A stretch of 64,000 nt of DNA, from positions 1 through 64,000 of the forward strand of contig SVAW01000001.1 of the NCBI GenBank assembly GCA_015059195.1, given 5' to 3'. The notes beneath the pieces are model-generated. The model ran no database searches and had not been told where the DNA came from. It saw only the letters and a list, made by a program, of their open reading frames with translations. The stretch's first letter is position 1. The number at the start of each line of letters is the position of its first letter. Of this stretch, positions 19,282-29,451 are shown one piece after another. The position numbers were made by a program, and so were the translations under genes. The stretch comes from Bacillota bacterium. Lineage in GTDB: Bacteria; Bacillota_I; Bacilli_A; RF39; UBA660.

Positions 19282-20952
19282 ATGATGAAGATGATTGTAA
19301 AAGTTGGGTTTAGAAATTTGGAAACCAAAGAGTATCCGAAGGGAATTACTCTATATGAGGTGGCTCAAGAATTTCAACGTTATTATAACTATCCAATATT
19401 GGCTGCTAAAGTTGATAATGAGATATGTGATTTAAGCAAGACTATTGATAAAAAGTGTATTGTTGATTTTTATGATCGTAGTAGTTATGTGGGACACAGT
19501 GTATATGGCTGTAGTGTTCAATTTATGATGATTGTTGCTATTCATAGATTATTTGGAGATAAGGTTGAGGTAAAAATTCAAAATTCTATTGATAAAGGGG
19601 TTTTTTGCCAAGTATATGGTCTTGAATTGACTAAACAGATTGTTCAGAAGATTGAAGATGCGATGTTCGATTTGGTGCACGAAGACTTGCGTTATAATAA
19701 GATAAGTGTTTCTAGATTTGATGCTATAGATTATTTTAAAAGAAAAAAACAAATGGACAAAGTGAAAGTACTAAAATACATTAGTAATTCATATGTTAAT
19801 CTTTATCGTTTAGATGATGTATACGATTATTTCTTTAATGAAATGGCTTATAGTACCAAGCATATAGATAGTTTTAAACTAACTTATATTACACATGATG
19901 GCTTTGTCTTAAGCTATCCAAACATTTATACTCCAGATTGTACATTTGATTATTTTCATAGACCATTAATAGCAGATACTTTTGCTGAATATACAAAATG
20001 GGGAGAGTTAATCAATGTAGATACAGCCGCTGATTTAAATGAAATTGTATCACAGGGAAAATATGGCGATATTATTCGTTTGTCTGAAGCACACTATGAA
20101 AGCCAATTAGCAAATATCGCTGAAAAAATTTATGAAAAGAAAAATAATATTAAACTAGTATTATTAGCCGGACCTTCTTCCAGTGGGAAAACAACAACCT
20201 CTAAGAAGTTGGCGCTATATTTACAAAGTAAAGGGTATAGAACACATAGTATTTCCATTGATGATTATTTTTACAATAGGGATGAAACACCAAGGGATGA
20301 AGACGGTGAATATGATTTTGAATCACTTCGTGCAATCGATGTAAATCTATTTAACAAACACTTAAACAAATTATTGTCTGGTGAAAAGGTTTTGCTTCCA
20401 GAATATAATTTTATATTAGGAAAAAGAGAATACAAGAAAAAATGGTTACAACTTACAGAAAATGATATAGTAATAATAGAAGGTCTCCATGCTATTAATG
20501 AAGAATTAACTGTGTCAATTGAAAGAAGAAATAAATTTAAGATTTATATTTGTCCATTTACTCAACTTAACATAGATAAACATAATCGTGTTCATACTAG
20601 TGATACTAGAAGATTAAGGAGAATTGTGAGAGACAACAAATACCGTGGACATAATGCAGCAGATACACTTAGAATGTGGAAGAAAATTAGAGAAGGTGAA
20701 GAAAAGTATATCTTCCCATACCAGGATGATATTGATATGGTTATAAATTCTGCGTTAATGTATGAATTAGGAGTTTTAAAAACTTATGCTGAACCTTTGC
20801 TATTTTCTGTTTCTGAAGATGACGAGATGTATCCAGAGGCAATTAGACTTATTAATTTCTTGAGGAATTTCTTGCCAATTCCTAGTGATGAAGTGCCAAG
20901 AGATTCAGTGTTGCGTGAGTTTATAGGAAATAGTGGATTTAGCCAAAATTAG
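19282..20952 (+). CDS. Uridine kinase-like nucleoside kinase with N-terminal TGS/ThrRS-like region
   Basis: Walker A LLAGPSSSGKTTTSKKL; SIDDYFYNRDETPRDEDGEYDFESL. Confidence 0.85.
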   Translation: MMKMIVKVGFRNLETKEYPKGITLYEVAQEFQRYYNYPILAAKVDNEICDLSKTIDKKCIVDFYDRSSYVGHSVYGCSVQFMMIVAIHRLFGDKVEVKIQNSIDKGVFCQVYGLELTKQIVQKIEDAMFDLVHEDLRYNKISVSRFDAIDYFKRKKQMDKVKVLKYISNSYVNLYRLDDVYDYFFNEMAYSTKHIDSFKLTYITHDGFVLSYPNIYTPDCTFDYFHRPLIADTFAEYTKWGELINVDTAADLNEIVSQGKYGDIIRLSEAHYESQLANIAEKIYEKKNNIKLVLLAGPSSSGKTTTSKKLALYLQSKGYRTHSISIDDYFYNRDETPRDEDGEYDFESLRAIDVNLFNKHLNKLLSGEKVLLPEYNFILGKREYKKKWLQLTENDIVIIEGLHAINEELTVSIERRNKFKIYICPFTQLNIDKHNRVHTSDTRRLRRIVRDNKYRGHNAADTLRMWKKIREGEEKYIFPYQDDIDMVINSALMYELGVLKTYAEPLLFSVSEDDEMYPEAIRLINFLRNFLPIPSDEVPRDSVLREFIGNSGFSQN

Positions 20953-20966
20953 AAAAGAGGAATAGA

Positions 20967-21971
20967 ATGATTAGAGTAGCAATTAATGGATTTGGGAGAA
21001 TAGGAAGATTAGTATTTAGACTAATGGAAGAAGATCCTACTTTTGAAGTAGTAGCAATCAATGATTTAACAGATGCTGAACAATTAGCGTATTTACTTAA
21101 GTATGATACAAATCATCGTAACTATCGTGTAAACGAAATCAGTTTTGAAGGAAATGAAATTATTGTAGGTGAAAGAAGGGTAAAAGTTTTTGCGGAAAAA
21201 GATCCAAATAATTTACCTTGGAAAGAGTTAGGGATTGACGAAGTTTTTGAATGTACTGGTAAGTTTACAAACAAAGATGACGCGATGGCACATATTAATG
21301 CCGGAGCTAAAAAAGTAATTATATCAGCGCCAGCAAAAGGCGACTTAAAAACCATCGTATATAACGTAAATGAAGAAATTTTGGACGGAAGTGAACAAGT
21401 TATAAGTGCAGCAAGTTGTACAACAAATTGTTTAGCTCCAGTTGCAAAAGTACTTCATGATGAATTTGGAATTGTTAAAGGTTATATGACTACAGTTCAT
21501 GCATATACGAATGATCAAACAATATTAGATGTAGCACATAAAAAAGGAATCAAGGCCCGTCGTGGTCGTGCTGGAGCTGCTAATATTATCCCATCTTCTA
21601 CAGGTGCGGCTAGTGCATTAGGGTTGGTTATCCCGGAACTTGCTGGAAGACTTGATGGAAGTGCACTACGTGTTCCTACTTCAACTGGTTCAGTGGTAGA
21701 TTTAACTTTAGAGTTGGGGAAAAATACTACTGTAGAAGAAGTTAACAATGCTTTAAAAAACCATACTAATGAAACTTTAGGATTTACTATGGATCCAATC
21801 GTTTCAAGCGATATAATTGGATCTAATGTCGGAGCATTAGTAGATGGGTTGTTAACTGATATTTTAGACGTAGACGGTAAACAACTTGTAAAAGTAGTAG
21901 CTTGGTATGATAACGAAATGGGTTACAGCACACAAATGGTTAGGACAGCCAAATATTTAATGAAAAAATAG
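20967..21971 (+). CDS. gap: Glyceraldehyde-3-phosphate dehydrogenase
   Basis: INGFGRIGRLVFR, SAASCTTNCLAPVAK, WYDNEMGYS. Confidence 0.97.
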   Translation: MIRVAINGFGRIGRLVFRLMEEDPTFEVVAINDLTDAEQLAYLLKYDTNHRNYRVNEISFEGNEIIVGERRVKVFAEKDPNNLPWKELGIDEVFECTGKFTNKDDAMAHINAGAKKVIISAPAKGDLKTIVYNVNEEILDGSEQVISAASCTTNCLAPVAKVLHDEFGIVKGYMTTVHAYTNDQTILDVAHKKGIKARRGRAGAANIIPSSTGAASALGLVIPELAGRLDGSALRVPTSTGSVVDLTLELGKNTTVEEVNNALKNHTNETLGFTMDPIVSSDIIGSNVGALVDGLLTDILDVDGKQLVKVVAWYDNEMGYSTQMVRTAKYLMKK

Positions 21972-21973
21972 TT

Positions 21974-22003
21974 ATAAGCAAGGCCTATCTTGCTTTTTTT
22001 CTT
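21974..22003 (+). terminator. Intrinsic terminator after gap
   Basis: AAGCAAG-gcctat-CTTGCTTTTTTT. Confidence 0.7.
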
Positions 22004-22046
22004 GTAAAATAACAAAAAAAATTATACAATAATTATAGGTGATAAT

Positions 22047-23003
22047 ATGATGAAAAATAAACGTGGGTTCACACTAATAGAAGCAATTGGGATTGTAACT
22101 ATTCTAGCTTTAATGTTATTATTAGTAGTTCCATCTATAACTAAAACATTAAAGAGGAATGAACAAAAAAAATATAATGGTTATCTTAATAATCTAAAGA
22201 GCGCTACAGAATCTTATATTGTCGAGAAGTTAAAAGAAGAGGTCGTTATAGGAGATGAATACTATGTTACTTTAGGTAATTTAATTGATACTAAATTTAT
22301 TCGGGAGTCAATTAAAAATCCAGAAAATGATGGTGTTTTATCACGCGAGACAAAAATCAAAGTGACAAAGAATTTAGATGGTACAAGGTATTATACTATT
22401 CAACCACATTATCTATTGCCAGAAACTTATACTTTAGTAGACTATATCGAAAGTAACGGAACACAGTATATTGATACAAAAGTAATTCCTAATTCAATAA
22501 CTACATTAAAGTTAGAATTAAGTTTTAGTGACTATAACGAATCTAGTAGTGCTAGAAGCTTTGTTGGAGTTCAATCTTTAGATGAGAGTGCTTTTTCGGT
22601 AGCTTTTGCTCCAAGCTATAGTAATACATTAAATGTTTTTATAGATAGAACTGATGATGTGGAAATACTAGATGTTACAGATGAAATAATTGCAAATCAA
22701 AATCAGTTTACTTTAGAAAATGGTAGTGTTAATTATGGAGATCAGAATGGTATTTTAACTTCAAAAACAACAACGCACAATACAAGTCTAATTGTTTTTG
22801 GAGTAAGAGAAGATGATTCTATCACACCTTTTTCAACATATGATATGCAATTATATGGGTTTGAGATATATGATGATAATGATATGATTAGGGATTTTGT
22901 TCCTTGTTATAGAAATTCGGATAATCAAGTTGGATTATTTGACTTAGTAAATTTTGTTTTCTATACAAATAAAGGTACAGGTACTTTTGAATACGGAGAG
23001 TAA
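22047..23003 (+). CDS. Prepilin-like protein with C-terminal LamG/concanavalin-like domain
   Basis: MMKNKRGFTLIEAIGIVTILALMLLLVVPS prepilin N-terminus; YIESNGTQYIDTKV...DFVPCYRNSDNQVGLFDLVNFVFYTNKGTGTF. Confidence 0.75.
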   Translation: MMKNKRGFTLIEAIGIVTILALMLLLVVPSITKTLKRNEQKKYNGYLNNLKSATESYIVEKLKEEVVIGDEYYVTLGNLIDTKFIRESIKNPENDGVLSRETKIKVTKNLDGTRYYTIQPHYLLPETYTLVDYIESNGTQYIDTKVIPNSITTLKLELSFSDYNESSSARSFVGVQSLDESAFSVAFAPSYSNTLNVFIDRTDDVEILDVTDEIIANQNQFTLENGSVNYGDQNGILTSKTTTHNTSLIVFGVREDDSITPFSTYDMQLYGFEIYDDNDMIRDFVPCYRNSDNQVGLFDLVNFVFYTNKGTGTFEYGE

Positions 23004-23024
23004 ATAGAAATTTAAGGTGAAAAA

Positions 23025-24209
23025 ATGAAAAGAACAATTAAAGATTATGAATTAAATAATAAAAAAGTTATTATTAGATGCGATTTTAATGTGCCAATTA
23101 AAGATGGTAAAATCACAGATGATAATAGAATTATCGAAAGTATACCAACAATAAAATATGCATTAGAACAAGGGGCTAAAGTTATCCTTATGTCTCATTT
23201 GGGGAGAGTAAAAACAATTGAAGATAAACTTAAAAATACACTGGCACCAGTAGCTAAGAGACTAAGTGAATTGTTACAGATTAATGTCACATTTATTGCG
23301 GAAACTAGAGGCGAAAAATTAGAAGAGGCTATATCTAATGTTAATTCTGGAGAGGTAATTTTAATGGAGAATACGCGATTTGAGGACTTGGATGGCAAAA
23401 AGGAAAGTGGTAACGATCCTGAATTAGGAACATATTGGGCCTCTTTAGGAGAGATATTCATTAATGATGCTTTTGGAACATGCCACCGGGCACATGCATC
23501 AAATGTAGGAATTGGGTCTAAATTGCCAAATGGAATAGGTTTTTTAGTCGAAAAAGAACTTAATATTTTAGGTAAAACATTAGAACAACCAGATAAACCA
23601 TTTACTGTTATTTTGGGTGGGGCTAAAGTTAGCGACAAAATCAAAGTTATTGAAAACTTGGTTAAAATAGCAGATTATATTTTAGTTGGTGGAGGAATGG
23701 CGTATACTTTTCTAAAATCACAGGGGATTGAAATAGGAGCTTCATTGTTAGATGAAGATAGTCTAAATTTTTGCCAGCAAATATTTGAAAAATATCCGGA
23801 AAAAATAATTTTACCAATAGATGCGGTTTGTTCAAAAAATATTGAATCTCTAGATTTACCTGTTACTAAATTCATTACAGATTTAAGTCATGATGATATT
23901 GGATTGGATGTTGGTTGGGCCACAACAGGATTATTTATTCAATATTTGAAGGATAGTCAAACCATTATTTGGAATGGACCATTAGGGATGTTTGAGAAAG
24001 AGCAATATCAAGATGGAACTAAAAAAATATGTGAGTATTTGTCAAAGTCAGGGAAGACTGTTATAATTGGTGGTGGAGACACTTCAGCAGCCGCTATTTT
24101 ATTTGGATATAAAGATGCCTTTACTCATATATCTACAGGTGGCGGTGCATCATTGGAAATGATGGAAGGCAAAGTATTACCAGGAGTTGAGATAATAAAT
24201 GAAAGATAA
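23025..24209 (+). CDS. pgk: Phosphoglycerate kinase
   Basis: VIIRCDFNVPI, LMSHLGR, FINDAFGTCHRAHAS, GGGDTSAA. Confidence 0.97.
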   Translation: MKRTIKDYELNNKKVIIRCDFNVPIKDGKITDDNRIIESIPTIKYALEQGAKVILMSHLGRVKTIEDKLKNTLAPVAKRLSELLQINVTFIAETRGEKLEEAISNVNSGEVILMENTRFEDLDGKKESGNDPELGTYWASLGEIFINDAFGTCHRAHASNVGIGSKLPNGIGFLVEKELNILGKTLEQPDKPFTVILGGAKVSDKIKVIENLVKIADYILVGGGMAYTFLKSQGIEIGASLLDEDSLNFCQQIFEKYPEKIILPIDAVCSKNIESLDLPVTKFITDLSHDDIGLDVGWATTGLFIQYLKDSQTIIWNGPLGMFEKEQYQDGTKKICEYLSKSGKTVIIGGGDTSAAAILFGYKDAFTHISTGGGASLEMMEGKVLPGVEIINER

Positions 24210-24663
24210 AAAAATAACTGTAAAATCAGGAATTGATCCAACAAGCGTTGAATTTCTTGAATATTATGAAAGGTTAAAAACAAACGGAGTTAATACTGTT
24301 ATTTTAGATGATATGTTACAAAGAGGACAAAAACTTTTTTTAACACCTCTAGTTTTTAATGGAGATGATTATCAAGAATATAATGTTGATGACGTCGCAT
24401 TTATTTGGTTGGAGGATAGAATTATAGGTCATCAAATTTCATCAATGCAAATGTCAAGGTCACCATTTAGAATCGCTGAACATAAAGAATCAGGAATTGC
24501 TTTAAAAAAAGGTGGAAGTAAAAAATTTACTAGATTTGATTATTACTGTGAAGTTGATGGCATTAGAAATTCGATTTTAAAATATTTTACAGATCGTGTG
24601 AATGGCCAATTAGAAAGTGAAATTGTGATTCCGTATGAAAAACAAATTACAATTAAAAAGTAA
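24199..24663 (+). CDS. Conserved hypothetical protein
   Basis: Overlaps pgk stop; open 154 aa frame in operon. Confidence 0.6.
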   Translation: MKDKKITVKSGIDPTSVEFLEYYERLKTNGVNTVILDDMLQRGQKLFLTPLVFNGDDYQEYNVDDVAFIWLEDRIIGHQISSMQMSRSPFRIAEHKESGIALKKGGSKKFTRFDYYCEVDGIRNSILKYFTDRVNGQLESEIVIPYEKQITIKK

Positions 24664-25660
24664 AAATCTTAATATAATTTTAATATTTTTATTAACAATG
24701 GCAGTTCTTTATTTTTCTTTAAAAGATAATTTTGAAGAAGTGATAAGACACCTGTTTGATTTAAATATATGGTGGATAATTATAGGATTTGTTCTAATCT
24801 TTGGATATTGGTTTTTTATAAGCATGTCTATGTTTAACTTGGCTAAAAAGTTTGAAACAAATATAAAGTTTATTGAAATACTTAAAATCAATGTTATTAC
24901 CCATTTTTTTAATGGCATTACTCCATTTGCATCTGGAGGACAGCCATACCAGATTTATGCGTTAAAAAAACAAAATATTGATATTGTAGATTGTACTAGT
25001 ATATGTATTCAAAATTTCGTAGCTTATCAACTTGCTTTGGTACTACTTGGAACCATCGCAATCTTAGCCAATAATATTTTTGATATTTTTGCAGATGTTA
25101 AAATATTAAAGTTATTTGTAGTAATTGGTTATTTGGTTAACTTATCTGTTGCAGCGGGATTATTTGCAATATCATTTACTCAAAAGTTTAATAAATTTGT
25201 ACTAAAAATAATTATAACTTTGGGTTCAAAATTAAAAATTGTCAAAGATAAAGATGAAAGTATAGCACGTTTTAATGCGCATGTTGCTAAATTTAATAAA
25301 TGCACTAAAATGTTATTGAAAGATAAATCTAATTTAGCAAAAGTGGTTTTATATAACTTAGTAGGGTTAGTGTGTAATTATGCTGTACCTATGGCCGTGT
25401 TATATAGCATGGGAGACTATACTAGTATGAGTATATATCTAGTTATTTTGGCGTCTGCATATGTCATGTTAATAGGGTCCTTTATTCCGTTACCAGGAGG
25501 TACAGGAGGATTAGAATATAGCTTCATGGCTTTCTTCGGAAAATTTGTTTCAGGTGCCAAATTATCATTGTTGATGCTTTTATGGAGATTTATGACTTAC
25601 TATTTTGGCATGATTGTAGGAGCAATTACTTTGAATTTCGGTAGGAGGGATGAAAAATGA
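24635..25660 (+). CDS. Lysylphosphatidylglycerol synthase TM-region family (flippase-like) membrane protein
   Basis: Multi-TM, GITPFASGGQPYQIYALKKQ, PLPGGTGGLEYSFMAFF. Confidence 0.85.
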   Translation: MKNKLQLKSKNLNIILIFLLTMAVLYFSLKDNFEEVIRHLFDLNIWWIIIGFVLIFGYWFFISMSMFNLAKKFETNIKFIEILKINVITHFFNGITPFASGGQPYQIYALKKQNIDIVDCTSICIQNFVAYQLALVLLGTIAILANNIFDIFADVKILKLFVVIGYLVNLSVAAGLFAISFTQKFNKFVLKIIITLGSKLKIVKDKDESIARFNAHVAKFNKCTKMLLKDKSNLAKVVLYNLVGLVCNYAVPMAVLYSMGDYTSMSIYLVILASAYVMLIGSFIPLPGGTGGLEYSFMAFFGKFVSGAKLSLLMLLWRFMTYYFGMIVGAITLNFGRRDEK

Positions 25661-26889
25661 GAATAGGTATATTTACAGACAGTTATACACCATATATTAG
25701 TGGTTTAGTTACTAGTGAGGTAATGCTTAAAGAAGCTCTTGAAAAATTGGGGCATACTGTATATGTAGTAACTGCAAATTTAGAAAACTATAAATATACT
25801 TATGATGAAAAAGAAAAAGTCATTAGAATTCCGGGGGTTCCTGTTGGAATCTATGATGCTAGGTTGACAGGAATTTATCCACTTCAAGCTATCCAAACTA
25901 TTAAAAGTTGGAATCTAGATGTAATTCATTCTCAAACGGAGTTTGGAGTAGGAACTTTTGCGCGAATTATTGCAAAACAATTTAACATCCCAATTGTTCA
26001 CACATATCACACTATGTACGAAGATTATATTCATTATATTACTAAGGGTCATTTCATGGAACCAAGCAAAAAAATAGTGCAGTATTTAACTAAGTTTTAT
26101 TGTGACAAAACTATTACTGAATTAATTGTTCCAACACAAAAAACCTATGATTTATTTAAGGAAAAGTATCAGATAAAAAGAAATGTACATATAATTCCGA
26201 CAGGTATAGAGATTGAAAAGTTTTATAAAGAAAACTTTAAAAAAGAAGAAATAATAAGATTAAGAAGAAGTTTAAAGATTTCCACAAAAGATTTTATTTT
26301 AACGTTTGTTGGACGTCTTGGGAAAGAGAAGAGCGTAGATTTTTTAATTGAAGCACATAAGAAAATAACTAGTAAATATAAAAATGTAAAATTGTTGATA
26401 ATTGGTGATGGACCAGAAATGGATGATTTTCTATCACTAACTAAAAAATTAAATTTAGAAGACCATATTATTTTCACAGGGAAAGTGCCATGGGCTATGA
26501 TACCGTTGTATTATCAATTGAGTAACGTATTTGTAACTGCTTCTAATACAGAAACACAAGGGTTAACTTTAATTGAAGCTATGGCGGCCAGTGTACCTAT
26601 TGTATGCTTAGAAGATGATAGCTTTAAAATCGCCGTTGTTGATGATTTAAATGGATATTTCTTTAAAAGTCAGGATGAGTATGTAAACAGAATCAGTTAT
26701 CTAATAGATAATCCCAAAGAATTTAAAAGACTTTCAAATCAAGCAAGAGTGAGTAGTGAAATGCATTCATCTAAATATTTTGCCTTGAAAGTTTTGGGTG
26801 TTTATGAAATTGCTATTCAAAATAAAGTCAAAAATTCAAAATTACACAAATTAAAAAACGCAGTAAAGAAGGTGTTCAATGGAAAATAA
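25657..26889 (+). CDS. Family 4 glycosyltransferase (diacylglycerol glucosyltransferase-like)
   Basis: IGIFTDSYTPYISGLVTS, HTYHTMYEDY, FVGRLGKEKS, TETQGLTLIEAMAASVP. Confidence 0.9.
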   Translation: MRIGIFTDSYTPYISGLVTSEVMLKEALEKLGHTVYVVTANLENYKYTYDEKEKVIRIPGVPVGIYDARLTGIYPLQAIQTIKSWNLDVIHSQTEFGVGTFARIIAKQFNIPIVHTYHTMYEDYIHYITKGHFMEPSKKIVQYLTKFYCDKTITELIVPTQKTYDLFKEKYQIKRNVHIIPTGIEIEKFYKENFKKEEIIRLRRSLKISTKDFILTFVGRLGKEKSVDFLIEAHKKITSKYKNVKLLIIGDGPEMDDFLSLTKKLNLEDHIIFTGKVPWAMIPLYYQLSNVFVTASNTETQGLTLIEAMAASVPIVCLEDDSFKIAVVDDLNGYFFKSQDEYVNRISYLIDNPKEFKRLSNQARVSSEMHSSKYFALKVLGVYEIAIQNKVKNSKLHKLKNAVKKVFNGK

Positions 26890-27610
26890 GAAAATAGTAA
26901 TTGGCAATCAAAAAATATATATGTCAGTTAATGAGGTGGGGGAATTTTTAAAGGAAATTACCGGCAAAGTTTTAACGTCAAATGTTGTTATTTGTCCAAC
27001 AACATTATATATCCCTTATTTTTTAAAACATCGTTATAGTGTGGGAATACAAAATGTATGTGAATATGACGTTGGTCAGTATACCGGAGAAGTTAGTGCT
27101 CAACAGGCTAGTGAAATTGGATTAAAATATGCATTAGTTGGGCATAGTGAAAGGCGAAGTTACTATAATGAGGATAATGATGTAATAAATTCCAAGATTA
27201 AAAATTTATTGAAAGCCAATATTATTCCGGTTTTATGCGTAGGTGAAACTAGTGAAGAAAAAAACCTTTTTAAAACAAAAAAAGTTTTAAAAAGTGACTT
27301 AATTAGTTGTCTAAATAAAGTTTCTTCAGAAGATATTGAAAAAATAATCATCGCATATGAACCTGTCTGGGCAATAGGAACTAAACGAATACCTACTATG
27401 GCGGAAATAAAATCTAATGTCGCATACATCAAAGACTTAATAAAACAAATATATAAAAAAGAAATTAGAGTTATCTACGGTGGAAGCGTTAATCCAAATA
27501 ATATTGAGAAGCTTAACCGAATAGATAACGTAGATGGATTTTTAGTTGGCGGAAGTTCCACTAAAGCTGAAGAGTTTTTAAAAATTATAGAAGTTGTTGT
27601 AAATCAATGA
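26879..27610 (+). CDS. tpiA: Triosephosphate isomerase
   Basis: GNQKIYMS, ALVGHSERR, AYEPVWAIGTKRIP, IYGGSVNPNN. Confidence 0.95.
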   Translation: MENKKIVIGNQKIYMSVNEVGEFLKEITGKVLTSNVVICPTTLYIPYFLKHRYSVGIQNVCEYDVGQYTGEVSAQQASEIGLKYALVGHSERRSYYNEDNDVINSKIKNLLKANIIPVLCVGETSEEKNLFKTKKVLKSDLISCLNKVSSEDIEKIIIAYEPVWAIGTKRIPTMAEIKSNVAYIKDLIKQIYKKEIRVIYGGSVNPNNIEKLNRIDNVDGFLVGGSSTKAEEFLKIIEVVVNQ

Positions 27611-27636
27611 CTTCTTTTTACTTTTTTCGATGAAAA

Positions 27637-27645
27637 TCGACAAAA
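27637..27645 (-). promoter_or_regulatory. Putative 0A box upstream of spo0A
   Basis: TCGACAAAA (complement TTTTGTCGA), close match to the Spo0A-P box. Confidence 0.45.
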
Positions 27646-27724
27646 CTAGATAAATTTCATTCTAGTATAATTTTAGGTGTTAGTAGTATAATTAACGTAC
27701 AAGAATTTAGATAGGAGAATAAAA

Positions 27725-28495
27725 ATGGATAAAATAAAAGTTTTAATGATAGATGATAATATTAATTTAGTAGAAATGGTGAAAGAGTATTTTTCTAATA
27801 ATAACAATATTAGTTTAGAAATTGCGGCACATGACGGAGAAGAAGGAATTAAAATTATAGAGGAGAGAAAAGAAGATTATGATGTGATATTACTAGATTT
27901 AATAATGCCTAAAAAGGATGGATTATATGTGCTAGAAGAGATGCGTAAGCGTGGAATAAATAAGAAAGTTATCGTAGAAACTAGTTATAATGCAAGTGAG
28001 GTTATTCGCGAGGTGGCAGATTATGGAGTAAATTATTTTATTTTGAAGCCTTTTGAACTTGCTGATTTAGAGCATAGAATTTTAGAAACTTCTAAACGCA
28101 AGGACAGCAATAAAAAGAACATTGATTTTTATAATAGCAATTTGCAGGTGGCTATTACAAAAGTTTTACATGAACTAGGAATACCATCGCATATTAAAGG
28201 TTATCAGTATATAAGAGAAGGAGTAGGAATTGTTTTTGAACATCCCGAAACTATTGGAGGTATTACTAAAGAATTATATCCTGAATTAGCCCACAAATTT
28301 GATACAACTGTATCTCGTGTTGAGAGAGCTATTAGACATGCAATAGAAGTGAGTTGGAATCGAGGCAGTTGGGAACTTATGGAAGAAATATTTGGACATA
28401 GTGTAGATATTGATAAGGCAAAGCCAACCAATTCAGAGTTTATTGTAACTATTGCGGATAAATTACGATTAGATTTTCATAAGGTTGGAGTTTAA
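27725..28495 (+). CDS. spo0A: Sporulation master regulator Spo0A
   Basis: Receiver MIDDNINLVEMVKEYF, DVILLDLIMP; effector LHELGIPSHIKGYQYIREGV...VERAIRHAIEVSWNRG. Confidence 0.96.
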   Translation: MDKIKVLMIDDNINLVEMVKEYFSNNNNISLEIAAHDGEEGIKIIEERKEDYDVILLDLIMPKKDGLYVLEEMRKRGINKKVIVETSYNASEVIREVADYGVNYFILKPFELADLEHRILETSKRKDSNKKNIDFYNSNLQVAITKVLHELGIPSHIKGYQYIREGVGIVFEHPETIGGITKELYPELAHKFDTTVSRVERAIRHAIEVSWNRGSWELMEEIFGHSVDIDKAKPTNSEFIVTIADKLRLDFHKVGV

Positions 28496-28531
28496 TTTAG
28501 AAATATGATATAATTATTCTAGGTGGTTTTG

Positions 28532-29404
28532 ATGAAAAAACAAATATTTATTTATAACCCTATTGCAGGTGGTGGACGTGCAGAACAAGCGATTTCACTA
28601 ATAAAAACATTTGCAAGAGAAGAAAAAAAATTACATGAAATTGAAATTGTTAGAACAGATGCACCTGGGAAGGCTTGTAGATATACGGAAATATGGTCTA
28701 GGGTTTTCCCCAATGTTATTATTTATAGTGTCGGTGGGGATGGAACATTAAATGAAGTAATTAATGGTATTTATCCCAATACTAAATTAGGTATTATTCC
28801 AGCTGGCTCTGGAAATGATTTTTATAGGGTTTATCAAGAAATAGAAGGTACTAAAAAAATAAACTTGGGTGTAGTTAATGGTCGCAAATTTATAAATATT
28901 GCTTCACTAGGAATAGATGCTAAAATGGCAGATACTGCGAATAGAATAAAAAACTCTAGATTTAGAATGTTATCTTATCCACGTGCAATAATCGAAGAAA
29001 TTATTAAATATAAACCAACATCTATTACGATTAATGGAGTACCAACGGAAAAAACCATATTAACTATTTGTAACGGGCAATATTATGGCAATGGGTTTCC
29101 TATGAATCCTGAATATAATCTTAGTGATGGATTATTCAATGTGATAAGTGCAGGAAAGCTAACTAGACGACAAATTATTGTTTTATTACTAAAAATATTA
29201 CGACAAACGCATTTAGAATCAGAAAGAGTTGCGTTTTATCAAACAGACTCTATATTGGTAGAAAGTGGCAAATCATTATTATGCAATGTCGACGGAGAAG
29301 TATTTGCAGATACTAGATTTGAATTTTCAGTAATTAAAGATGGGGTGACACTTACAACAGATGTTCCACAGTATGTAAAGAGAGCTATAAAGGCTATTAA
29401 ATAA
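28532..29404 (+). CDS. Diacylglycerol/lipid kinase family protein
   Basis: IYNPIAGGGRA, VGGDGTLNEVINGI, IPAGSGNDFYR. Confidence 0.9.
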   Translation: MKKQIFIYNPIAGGGRAEQAISLIKTFAREEKKLHEIEIVRTDAPGKACRYTEIWSRVFPNVIIYSVGGDGTLNEVINGIYPNTKLGIIPAGSGNDFYRVYQEIEGTKKINLGVVNGRKFINIASLGIDAKMADTANRIKNSRFRMLSYPRAIIEEIIKYKPTSITINGVPTEKTILTICNGQYYGNGFPMNPEYNLSDGLFNVISAGKLTRRQIIVLLLKILRQTHLESERVAFYQTDSILVESGKSLLCNVDGEVFADTRFEFSVIKDGVTLTTDVPQYVKRAIKAIK

Positions 29405-29451
29405 TTGATAGTCTCTTTTTTTTTTGTTATAATTAAGTAGGAGATGATAGT

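Noticed and set aside
23195-23644. Minus-strand 149-aa ORF inside pgk
   Set aside because: Shadow ORF of a highly conserved gene.
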